Below, one piece after another: positions 12,326 to 24,700 of a stretch of DNA of 64,000 bases (the first letter of the stretch is position 1; the number at the start of each line of letters is the position of its first letter). A program made the position numbers and the translations under genes. Below the pieces are notes generated by a model. The model had not been told where the DNA came from. It made no database searches and was given only the letters and a program-made list of their open reading frames with translations. The DNA comes from Zerene cesonia (Eukaryota > Arthropoda > Insecta > Lepidoptera > Pieridae), in assembly GCF_012273895.1 (NCBI RefSeq), contig NC_052121.1:1488001-1552000 (forward strand), read 5' to 3'.

Positions 12326-14373
12326 AAGAAAATATTGAGAAGCTGTGAAACCGGGCGTTAATATCAAGAAATAAAAAAATACACAGAATCTACCTTCTTT
12401 TAAATAGGAATCCTGATAATGTTACTTCCTATTTGGGTAGTCAGTGGGATTATATTTCATAAATTAAGTAAAGAAATAAATTTTAATGAAACTTAATGCT
12501 ATGCCTATTGACATACAGGAGTCGGAATTAAATTTCCTCTTGTACCTACGCTATACGTTTCAGAAAATATAAGAGTTAAAAAGCAAGTGCCTTTTATCTT
12601 AAAATTTGCAGGACCTTTTTTGACCAAGAGCTTTATGATATTTCAATACGAAATCAGAATAAAAACAACACTCCGTTAATAACTATGTCCAAAAAAAGCC
12701 CATATGTTCTTGATTTATAGATAGAGAAGTAATGAGGCCAATTATAATACTACTTATATCCAACGTATATAATAGCAAGATATATAATCATGTATACTTT
12801 ACTTGTCTTATAAACCACTTACTGATCGTGTGAAAATTTGATTGACATTATTTGTATTTTGAGTCTTCACAATTTCTGAACGTTCCTTTAATTAAAATAT
12901 TAAAAAAGGAAAAGAAAACACTAACTAGGAAGTGCGACCGGAGGCGCCTCGATTGGAATCCTGCAAAACGTCAATTGGCCCCTTCATAACCTGTTCCTTT
13001 TATTTACATTGCTAAACTTGATCTAGTTAACATTTGGAGCAGAAATTTCATATTAAAAATTTCATATTAAACAATTGTATATTACTATTAATTTTATAAA
13101 TTATATAATGATCGTTCTGTAATCTTTCGTAAACAAAACATTAATGAATGTATAATACATTTATAATGGTCTTCAACCGTTCCTTTTAAATACATTCGAG
13201 ATAAAAAATGCAAAAAAATCTGGTTTTGAGTTTTTTACAGTTACATTTTAGTAAAGTAATAAATTTGAAGAAAAAAAAAAAACAGCTTCTCAGGCCAAAA
13301 TTAGTTTTTCTCGCTATTATTAAATAGTGTTATAATAAATCATAAATAAATGATACACTGGGACCATTTATGAATAAATAAGCAATCACGTAGGCTTAAC
13401 TAATTTAGTCGAGTTGAGTGAGGCGATCCTAATTTAATATTCAAAATGAACCATTATCCTAACGGCAACTCAGTCGCGCCAACTGTAATAGCCACAAGGA
13501 CTAAAATGATTGCCATCGTCCAGTCATAATAGTTCATAACAAAAGCTATCAATATTTAGGGGTCAATAGTTCGTTTATATAAAAATATATTACCAGAGAT
13601 TGACCTGAGTTCTAGGGAACGTCCGAAATAGTAAATAGAACCTAGGTAATGTTTGGATAAGTATTCAAAATTGCCAAACTTATTGCCACTAAATATTTAT
13701 TGGGTAAACATAACTCACGCTTCTATTTTAAACCACAACGATGAAATAGAGGATCAAAAATAACCTGAATTTCTTAGAGAAAAGAATGGCATGGTTGTGT
13801 CGCTTTTTTTGCTTGACCTGGCGGCACTACCCTGCCCCCATATGGGTGTATAAAATTTATGCTATTTTAGACCTTTAAGAGAGGGTAATTACACCATAAA
13901 AGATACATAATTCAGCTGTTTATGCACTGTATTCAACACCATCATATAATGCAATCATTATTTTTCAATAAGATCTTTTTCCTCGCTTATAGGACAATTT
14001 TTAAATAAATGAACTGATATTCTAAGTGTACAAACGAGTCTATAATAGCGGTCAATGTTTTGTGATGGTTGACGAGCCCCCGTATTCAATGTCGCGGCGA
14101 ATGCCAAGGGCAGGCCGTCTGTCTCACAGCTAATTATATCACTTGCCCTACTAGATTCGCGGGTGTACATGCGGCGCTACGTACATACCTTAAATGTTTA
14201 CATACTTCAGCAAATCTTGCATATTTCAAAGCTAGCGATTACGAGGCAGAAGCTACGTGAAGAATTTCGCACGATATACAAATGTACCGATGTAAAATCG
14301 GATACACTTATTCTGTATAATGAATATCTAACAGCAGAAAGAATACTTTTTTTCTTAAACTTAAATTACATTA

Positions 14374-14749
14374 TACTTATATTATAAATGCGAAAGTTTT
14401 TAAGTATGGGTAGATGTATTGATGTTTGTTACTATTTCACGCGAGAACAGTTTAAAGTATCTGTATAAAATTTGATACAGAGAAAGATTTTGTCTGGATT
14501 AGCACATAGCCTACTTTTTACCCGGGTACCGCGCGAGTGCATACGTAGGTGACAGCTATCTTCTTCTATATATATAAAATTCTCGTGTCACAGTTTTCGT
14601 TGCCATACTCCTCCGAAACGGCTTGACCGATTCCTCTGAAATTTGGTAAGCATACTGGGTAGGTCTGAGAATCGGCTAACATCTATTTTTTATCCCGATA
14701 TTCCTACGGGATACGGACTTACGCGGGTGAAACCGCGGGGCGCAGCTAG
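14374..14749 (+). mobile_element. two abutting Helitron-like elements
   Basis: The left part begins like family A (ATTATAAATGCGAAAG) and runs to about 14561. A second element starting TCTATATATATAAAATTCTC follows and ends at the family A hairpin and CTAG at 14749. A third remnant (14750-14913), ending GGGCGAAGCCGGGGGTGGG, abuts it. The whole looks like serial insertion at A|T sites. Confidence 0.65.
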
Positions 14750-14751
14750 TA

Positions 14752-14913
14752 ACATTATAAATATGAATCTCTGTCTGTTTGTCTCTTCTTCACGACTAAA
14801 TCACAGAACTGTTTAAATGAAATTTGGTACCAAGATGGTTGCAGAGCTATAGCATGAGCTTTATTCGGTTTTACCTTTGACTATACGGGCGAAGCCGGGG
14901 GTGGGAACTTAGT
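14752..14913 (+). mobile_element. Helitron-like remnant joined to the previous element
   Basis: The 5' part reads CATTATAAATATGAATCTCTG. The 3' part has a family B-like end with an altered terminus. It starts within a few bases of the preceding CTAG, so the two form a tandem. Confidence 0.5.
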
Positions 14914-15370
14914 AATAGACTGTTTATTTTTTTCTAGGTACTACGCTTCACATCTTTCAGTGACAAATCCTGTTAAATTTAACTCCAGAATCTGTAATCG
15001 AACATTTGCTTATAAGTTTCGTTTTATAAGTGAGATATTTAGTATTTAAGAGAATATAATACAGTCCTGATTCATACCAAATATTGCACTAATTTCTGTT
15101 GTCCTGGTATCTATATTTAAGATTTTCTCATCCAATGCATCTGATTCCAAGTGATAAGAAATTTATAATCGTTCACTTCGTGATAAGTGTATGGTTACCT
15201 GCCGTCGAAGATGCTTTACAGAGCGAGATCATTTAATCGACCTTTAACGAATGCGTTCTTTTACCGCGTAAATTGAGACTGATGCAAATATTTATGTTTT
15301 GTTATTATACGAATATTAATAGTTCCTTTATATAAATTGTACACTTGCATATATACACTTTCATACTCAG

Positions 15371-15396
15371 GCGAACGCACACACGCACACACACAC
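15371..15396. repeat. (CA)n microsatellite
   Basis: This is an interrupted CA repeat with CGCACACACG-type interruptions. Confidence 0.85.
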
Positions 15397-15519
15397 TGTA
15401 TGACTTAAATTTTATCATTTAATTGTTTAAATTGTTTATAAGTTCATTTAACAATAGCACACACTGACATCAGGCAGTGAAAAGGCTGCCAAAATCGACA
15501 TACAAACATAAAAAAACTT

Positions 15520-15730
15520 AAAGTACCATCTGAAAAGGCTGGAGCTGACTTTGAGTGTGTTAAGCATAGGAGTCGAGGTCGTTTCGACACGAATTGGGCC
15601 AGCTCGCACCGGTTGATGTACCACACCCCCACAGAAGATAAGCGTCAAATAGAAGCATGAAGCGGAAATCCGTTTTCTATTCCTCACCCTTCTCAGTCCA
15701 TTTCTCCATTCCTTGTCCTTTTCTATTACA
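15520..15730 (-). repeat. SINE-like repeat S2, inverted copy
   Basis: It contains GAATTGGGCCAGCTCGCACC and TACCACACCCCCACAGAA. These are the reverse complement of the second half of the copy at 58090-58335. An open frame across it is incidental. Confidence 0.65.
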
Positions 15731-18700
15731 AAATATGTATCATTTACAGCGGCCTCTGTAAATGTTCGTGGGTAGTGGTGATCGCAGCAGCTTAAAAGAT
15801 AAATAAAAACCACTGTGATATTTATAAAAACCTTCTAGAAACTTTTACAAATCTTAATTAACATTTTTGTCTCTTGATTCCAATTAATTAATTAAAATGC
15901 TTTATTAAAAAAATACTGCTATCTAGAATGAAATAATCAAGTTCTTACGAGTTGTTTACAATTTTTAGTATTTTTAACTTTTACGAGAATAACTGAAAGT
16001 TAATAATGTTATGAATAAACATAACAGTAAATAAACAAGGTACCTTTCAAAACGAAATATTTCCGATTTTATGTATAAAGTTTTTAATGGCTTATACAAC
16101 TATTTGTTATCTGTGGCATTTATTATTTGCTTTTTCTTGTCACAATGTATTTTACGAAAAATTAAATATATTCTTCCTTTTTTCTTTCTGTTTTGTCCGA
16201 TTATTATTTTTATTAAAGCAAACTTGCGGGGCGCATTTCTTTTGCGTTATTGAATACAGAATAAAAAAGGTTAAATTAAAATAATAATTTCATTGATTGA
16301 CAAGATTGGACAATCGTGCAATAAATTTTATTGTACATTTAAAATTTCTCGACAGTAAGAGTGGGATGATAAGAAAAGGATTTGTACAAAAAAATAAAAA
16401 CAACTGGGACATTATACGATGATAATCTGACATCATTTTGTAAATATGGCTTTCAATAATAATTAAGGACGCTTCTGAGGGGTTAAAACGTTGAACCATT
16501 GAATGATTGAATAATTGATAAAGAATGGACTTGACAATACTTGTCACCTTTCGGGTTTCGCACTTTGGGACATCATCCAAAAAAAGTCCTACAATTTTTT
16601 TATTTAAATTTTATTTTCTTTAGGTACTTTTATAATTTATCTGTAAGTCATTTTCATTTAACAACTGGTTTAGAATAACTCAGAATGCAATTATTTTTCC
16701 GTCTGTCCCTATGGAGGGAGAGCAAATAACAACAACTTCCATCAAACACAAAAAGCATCACGACTGTAAACCCAAGGAGTTTTCAAATAACAAAAACGAA
16801 AAAACAATCTAAATGTCGCAAAGAGAATCTTAAGTTAGTTAAAAAGAGTAAAGTCGCCACAATCCTAAGTAATCGTCACAGGAACATGCCTTTGGTTTTA
16901 ACAGACGAAACGAAATTAAGGATTTAAAAATAAAGTCAACTTCGGAAGGCGCATTAACCACGCAATCTCTACGTCAATCTGTTTACTGAGTATAATATAT
17001 TAAACAGAAGATCATGGCTTTGTCTTATCAAGTGTTTCGTTTAATTATGCTTGATTAAATAATTGCTCTGGTCAAAATAAGAAGGAAGACGCTTATATAA
17101 AAACACCGAGTGCTCGGACTTATCTTAGAATGACAGGTGCGATATATAAAGAAAACTCTTGGATTAATAAGGCATTTAGGGATAATACAAAAATAACACA
17201 TTTTAATTTTAAAATGCCTGAATCTCATTTTTGCGGGTAGATTCGGATTGCCTCCGTTATCGAAATGATTAAGGATTGTACATTGTATGTACATAATTGT
17301 ATTTTAAAAATCACTATATAACAAGTATTGAAGAGTTGCGTCTCCCACTTGCGCACTCCATTTGTGAATAAATTTAAAGGTCACTATTTGGTGCTCATTT
17401 TTGATCCTCTGGCTGTAAAAGCGATCATAAAACATTGCAATAAATTACATTTTGAGCATTTTCGAACACGCTGCGTAGCACACCATCATTTAGCGGAAAT
17501 TTATTAGTCTCCAAGTATATGTTCATTTATCATTAATATTTCGCAGAAGCCCATAAAATTGTCATTAAAACCGATACATATCTCTATCTGAACGCAACTT
17601 ACCGATGTTTTATAGGTTTTATCCAAATTTGGTGCGAATGGCATTTTGTATGTATTTTAAAATGTTTTTTTTTATGTACTCATAAGCGTCGTTAGTAGAT
17701 GAACTAAAGGCGATTAGCTTCGATATTACAAAAATAATGAAAATGAGTTATAATAAGGTGGTTTAACACAGATAAAATTATATTTCATGGATCTCTACCA
17801 AGAATTCATTAAAATATTTATCACGGTTCAAAGAAACCAGCCACAATCTTTGATCGTACCCATGACATTAAATCTAGAGTGATTATAGATTTATTTTCAT
17901 AACAACCAGTTCGTTTAGGTATTTATCCAACGTATTAAGCAGACAGCAGAAAACAAAAACGTAGGTTGATAAGTATTGGAAGTTATATTTTTACTTGTAT
18001 ACTACAAATTTTGAATTTCCTTACGCACGAATTGTTCAACTAGCACCGGGGAAGGTGTCAGAAGATCTGGGCGAAATATGTAGTAGCATGTGGATGCTAT
18101 TTGTGTGAATCCTTATCCACAAACAATCCAATCCTTTATTCCCATCATTGATCCTTCTCTTATCCCTTTCAGGTTAAAAGAGGACAACTCATTTGCAGAC
18201 GGTAGTGACATAAAAAATGTCATAAAATCTTATCTGACGAGAAAATCAATAAACACACAATAACTAATCATCATCGTATGCACAGCAGCAATGGATGAAT
18301 GGTTGTAATAACTAATAACAAGGGATATGTTACCTTTTTCCTAGACCATTGAAAAGTTGTATTCAGGGTTGCATTTCCCAGAGAATGCACTTCTGTTTGA
18401 TGCGTGCTTAATAATTTTTGTAGGATTGCTAGTTTAGGAGATAACGCGTGAAACCCATTTTAAGATGGCTGCCGCAACGACTCCCACGAGCTTTATTTTA
18501 TATGTTTATATAATAGTTTAAAAAAATATAGTTAAAATTTAACGTCACTTAAATATTAAACAGAAATCGTCCGTAATATCAAGTTGGCTACCTGAACAAG
18601 ATTTTTTAATCAGTGAGTATAACATATTTTCATCACAGGGATGTAAATCGTAACCACGGCAACCAGCGTACGTGAAATCCAATCAGATATATAAATAAAT

Positions 18701-19540
18701 GAAACAATTTCGATGCTAATTGTATTTATTACCAATAAAGCCTTGTTAATGTCGACGGTCACCTGTTACAAGATCATTAAGGGGAGTATGGGGAAGAAAA
18801 CTTTAACTTGTGTATTTTATTGTTATTTTATACGAAGCTGTTTTAATGCGAGATTGAAGATGGCTATTGTTAAAAAAATTTTGATCGTGGTTATTCTTTT
18901 GATTAAGAATATATGCAACTAATAAAATAAAATTATATAGAGATGTGTAAGCCAGGGAGTGTTTAAATTATGCTTATTTCAATATTTTATTATTGATTTA
19001 GTTTTAAATGATTATTTGTTTGTTTAAGGATTTAATTTGTATGTTATGTACTAGTGTCAGACATAATGTGTCATTTATATAGAACTTATTTTTTGTTATT
19101 TTGTCATGCACGTGTGTAATTATTTAGACGCAAAAAATATATTTTGGGTATAAATTAAAACATTTAATTCCAATATGTTGAGTTAGAGATGTCTATATAG
19201 TTGATGATAATAGCACCATAAAACTATCGCATAACAGTTTTTTTAAAACGGTAAATAACTGCTATTATCAAATCCTAATCGATTTATACTAATAATCAAT
19301 GAACGATTAATTATTCAAAATAAAGTAGGTATACGATTCGATTCTACTTAAATAAATATATTGACAATATTTATACATTTATTTTATGCGAAATGTGCAT
19401 CATATATTGATATGAACGTAGGTTATAAATTAAACCGCCAAACGTCGATAAAAAATTAATCCCTACTAAAATTTTGTAACCCAAAAACCCTATGTCCCTT
19501 ACATAGGATAGTTTATAACCCGTAAATCCCACGGGAGATG
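15731..19540. other. AT-rich DNA, no gene seen
   Basis: No exon is supported on either strand. A degenerate inverted S2 piece lies near 18110-18210 (TTCCCATCATTGATCCTTCTC). Otherwise I see nothing. Confidence 0.5.
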
Positions 19541-19542
19541 GA

Positions 19543-19614
19543 AGTATGGGAAAATACGCGGGACTGTCTATCTTTTGCCTTGACTACGCTGGCGACGCCG
19601 CGGGCGGAAAGCTA
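19543..19614 (+). mobile_element. Helitron-like 3' end fragment, third variant
   Basis: This contains GACTACGCTGGCGACGCCG and ends GGGCGGAAAGCTAG. An inverted fragment with the same end sits at 29044-29080. Only the terminal part is visible. Confidence 0.45.
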
Positions 19615-19709
19615 GGTTAAAATAAAGTATATAATAATGAAGCAAGTAGTGTAAATTATTTGATGTAATGTAGAATATGACTATGATATAAGGAATGTCT
19701 ATATTATAA

Positions 19710-19909
19710 TCCTACTAATATTATAAATGCGAAAGTTTGTAAGGATTTGTGTGTGTTTGTTGCTCTTTCACGCAAAAATTACTGAACCGGTTGTAATAAA
19801 ATTTGGTACATAGATAACTAGACAACTGGAATAACATATAGGAAACTTTTTATCCCGATAATCCTACGGGATACGGAAATACGCGAGTGAAATCGCGGGG
19901 TGCAGCTAG
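19710..19909 (+). mobile_element. non-autonomous Helitron-like element, family A
   Basis: This 200-bp copy starts TCCTACTAATATTATAAATG after A and ends GCAGCTAG before T. The 3' hairpin is slightly decayed (CGCGAGTGAAATCGCG). Length and termini agree with 10324-10526 and 34431-34629. Confidence 0.85.
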
Positions 19910-20519
19910 TACTGAATAAACCGAATTTTTTTCACAAATGGTCAAACTGTAGACATTTCATACATTCATTTTATAAATTTAATTTATCTCATCACGTCTG
20001 GTTGTCTGTAAGAAATGGGTACATAGCGATAGACCGTGAATAGTTTAATTGTATTTGTAGATTGAGGTTTCAATAACTTTCAAAGCTATAAAGCATTAAT
20101 AAATAAATAAAGAAGCATTTCAATTGAATACAAAATTCAATTTGTCTTAAATTGATCTTACTGTACATAATAATTCCACGCAATACATAATGCATGAATG
20201 AGTAAACGAATTAGCATTTGCCATAGACGACTTATTGAATTATTACAGTTCATTGACTGACCTCTTATGAGTGATGTTGTCATCACAAGACAGAGGTCAA
20301 AGTACTAAGAGCCTTGATCATGACTTTCATAATGGAACCGATCAAAGCGGTACTAGAACTAAATTCGTATAGTCGATCGTCGTATATCATCGGAATGAAT
20401 TAAAATTTCTGAATTTCTATGGTGGTTGCAGCTAATAAAATTTACTAAAAGTAAAAGAACTGCAGTTTCTTTGAACTCTTGAATAATTATTTTTAACAAA
20501 AGCTAAATCGCCATTGTCA

Positions 20520-20675
20520 GAACTAGATAAAATACAAATCGGAGGAACGTAAGAGGCATCAGCTTTCAAATAATACTAAAAAAAAACCGGTTCACGCAGT
20601 CAATAGTAATGAAGTAACAAACTTAAAAAACACTGTCGAATTGATAATATCCTCCTTTTATTGAAGTTGATTGTC
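20520..20675 (+). repeat. dispersed repeat family C, copy 2
   Basis: This shares CAGCTTTCAAATA, CGGTTCACGCAG and TGTCGAATTGATAA in order with the copies near 7.45 and 50.95 kb. A family B-like Helitron remnant (GGGCGGACCACTAA) follows at 20740-20840. Confidence 0.6.
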
Positions 20676-21712
20676 ATAGTAAGTAGCAACATATATATGT
20701 TTAAATGGGTTCAAATGAAGAATTCAGAATCCAATTGAAACACAATACCTTCAGTACCTACTGGATTGATTACAAAAATTCTTTCATCGTTGTATATGGA
20801 CGGGATACCTGCCTGTTATGCATCACGGGCGGACCACTAATAAATACTACCGTATTAAATACTTATATTTTTATTCCTGAACAAAAAAAACCGTAAATGT
20901 GTAAATTATTTAAAACAGCTTGTACTATTCAAACTAAAGAAAGAAGCTGACAGCCGTATATTAATTAATAATTTTCAAAATAATACGTGAATTTATTATA
21001 ATTACAACTCGTTTTAATAAATAGCGATTTAACAAATTAAAATTATAAGCTCCGCGGGAAAAATATATGTAAATCTTCTTTGTATATATCACATACCAGA
21101 TATGCTGTTGGCTGTAATCGTGAAGATTTACTCTGACATTAATAGTCCTACAAACGATAAAATGGCTTCTTATATTGTTAATGATAGAATTTCTTTCGCA
21201 TTTCTGCAAAATATGTTAATGACACAAGGAGCATAAATCAACAGATTAAAACTGTTGTTTTTACGAATTTATTTATATACAAAAATGAATCCCCAAATAT
21301 GTTGCTAAGCGTTAAACTCGAGAATGAATCTATCAATACAGCATTTTTTTATCGTTTTTGTTAAGGCACAAGAAGGGTTCTTAGGGAGAGGAAAAACGAA
21401 CCACGGGTAAGGCAAGGAACACTTGTATTTAATAACAATCAATTTCGTAAAACTCAAATATATAAACTGAAAACCAGATAATACTTAATAGGTATCTATT
21501 TTTTTTGTTTTTGATAGTATTAAATGCAATTGTGAAAAAATTGAGAAATTAAAAGAAAAGAAAATAATTGAATAATGATTCCATCCTACGTACGTCTTTC
21601 GCCATACTGGGGCGACGCCTTGCGCGTCCAGATTACATAATTCTTCAAATATTTTAAACTAATTTTAAATAAATAAACGTCTACTTATGCGACTTATTTT
21701 ATTTATTTACAG

Positions 21713-24700
21713 ATGGACCTAAAAAGGCGCAGTGAACCTTCGTTTCTCACTTTTTGGATATTCCTTTTACAAGTAAGTTGACTCAGAATTATCAATAGCG
21801 TATGTTTAATTTTACATAGCTTGTTAAGTTTAAAAGCTTTTACTAACTTAATATAACACATAAAAATAATTTATATAGATTATTTCAACTCACAAAAATA
21901 ACGTGAACTTAAAGTTGCAAACAAAATAATTTCAAATTACCTAAATTGTATCTCAACAGCGTAACAATAGTCCACTCAACATAGGAAAGAAATATGTAGT
22001 GATTTCTGCCATTCATATCGACTCGACTCTATAGAGACTATAGAACGTACTCTGCATCTCCTAAGATTCAAGTTTTTATTAATAAAATGCCAAGACATTT
22101 CAATAGATCCGCCTTTATTTGAATTATATAGAATTTGTACTTAGTATTAAGCAATATTAACGCAACAGCAAAAGTAAATAACGCTTATTTGAAGGCAATG
22201 GTTTTGTGTTTTCAGATGTTAGGTAGCGCCCGCCGCGGTGCAGAAGGCCACGGGAGGCTCATGGACCCACCAGCGAGGAACTCTATGTGGCGGTTCGGTT
22301 TCCCTAACCCGGTCAATTATAATGACAATGAGCTGTTCTGTGGAGGATATGCCGGTCAGTAATATGCGAGGCGTTATATCGGTTTTTAGAAGAAAAATGC
22401 TTTAGTGTTATGATAAAATGTACATGGTACCGACATCTTCCGTAAGGTATATTTTTAAAAACACCACTGTCTAACGTTCCATAAAATTGAGTACTCTCAT
22501 AATATAAGCAACGTATCAGAAGGTAAAAAGAGATCTGTTAATATATTTTTAATTAAATAAGAGTATTAAGAGGAAACCGGCATGTCGATGAATAAAAGTT
22601 TACGACATGTGACAGTGCCAAGCAAAAATTGACATAATCCACCACAAAAGGCCTTAATCCACCACGGCGGCAGTGGATTAGACCCTTCCCTGCAGTGGGA
22701 ACATATATGTGCTGTTGATGATGAAGACTATTAATGTCAATCGTGTCGCGCTAGCGATACCTTGGCTTAAACTCATACATTTAAACTTTGCCAAGTACTT
22801 TAGAATAAATTTACTTACTGTTTTATATTCATTGTCAATATATACATGAACTGTAGATGCCTATAAATATTCTTTCTATCATTCCCGCTGCTAGCGGTGA
22901 AGACTGCGTCAATAAACTTGAATTATGAACTGCATTGAAGTGACTTGCTTAAAAGCTTATTATATACTCATTTGAGCACTCAAGCGGTCATTCACGACTA
23001 GTCTGGGTTTTACGCTACTTACATCATCGGGTTTTGTCCGAACGACGGGGTGTCTTTTGTATTCAAAGGAGTTCTCACACTTTTTATTCGGCAATTGTTA
23101 TTTTTTTTATATGTTATGTGCCTACTGAGATTATAAATCTATTGATTCAATTACTGAGTTATCGTGTATTTATGGCACGTTCTTCTAAATGTCTTTTCTT
23201 GTAAAATAAACCTCCTCATCGTTTAACAAAATATATACTAATAAACTAAACTAACTTGTGGCTATATAAGTTCTGCTATGTAATGGTTTATATAAACATT
23301 AATAACAAATAAATAAATATAATTTTTCGGAACGGGTTTAATAAACTTTGTTAACCACGATAAGCCTAATCACTGTATTATCTTTTCCGTTGCTCAATAT
23401 TGTATTTTCAATTAAAAACGAACAGCAAAAACATGAGTTTACTTTTAACCTTTTGTCGCTGCTTCAATGACAAATTTGTTGTAAAATAAAAACATGGTAA
23501 AAATCCTAAGAGGGCTAACTGCCAACCTACCTACATTTTTCATCGTCTAATCTATCTATAAAATAATAATTATAGATTAATGTCTTTATATTCACATATA
23601 ATAACACACGTGATACATTTATAAAATCTCGTATGTCTTAGTATCTGCCTATGAAGGACTACATTATGTCCCATATTTACCTTCAAACCGAAAAAAGCGC
23701 GGCAGTCATTACTAACTACCCGAGTAGTAGTTCAATATTTCAATCATATGATTGTGGGCTGATGTAGCGTGTGTTCAGTCCAGTGGGAGCAGAACCAGGG
23801 GCGGTGCGGAGTGTGCGGGGACGCCGATAACCTGGCGGAGCCCAGACCTCATGAGGCGGGCGGCATGTACGGGAAAGGCATTATAACCAGGCATTATAGT
23901 GTTGGCCAGGTATTTACCCATATTTATATATTTTTATAGAAAATATAGATCCTGAAAAGTATCGTATATGTTTTCCAGAATATTGTATAAACAATAATAA
24001 CTGCATCTGCATTTGAACTTCGTTCAATGTGGCGATCGAACCCATCTAAAGTAAATGATAAATGATAATAGACAAATATTCTAAACTAGAAATAAATTAA
24101 TAGGACCCGTTAGAAAAATATGATCTTTTCACAATGCTTGTAAAATACAATAACAAAAAGTCATTTATTTCAGGAAATAGAAGTAGAAATCGAGTTAACG
24201 GCAAACCACTTGGGCACATTCGTAATGAAGTTGTGTCCCAATAACAACCCCAAACAAGAAGCGACACAGGAATGCTTCGACAGGTACGTTCTATTTGTAT
24301 ATAATCATTTAAAATAAGCTTCATTGAATTTGCATATTTCAATAGGCAATTATATATATGCAATTACAGTACCTGAGATATAAATTCAAGAAATAATTAA
24401 CCAATTCGGAATACCGAAAGGATCTGATAACCCTTTCACCAACTCATCTACAGCGACTATTAAATTATTTTTTTTTATGAAATTATCCTTTTACGTCAAC
24501 AGATATCCCCTATACGTAGCTGGCACGCGAGAGGACAGGTTCCTCATACCTCTAGACACGGCGAAGAAGGAAGTCTTTAGATATAGAGTGCGACTGCCTC
24601 CTTATATCACGTGTACACAGTGTGTTCTACAGTGGACTTATTACACAGGTTGGTAATAACTGGATTAGTATTTTTTACATTTTTAATACCATGACCTTTC

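Noticed and set aside
15448..15813. 121-codon minus-strand frame as a gene
   Set aside because: It lies across an inverted S2 repeat copy, and no domain is visible.
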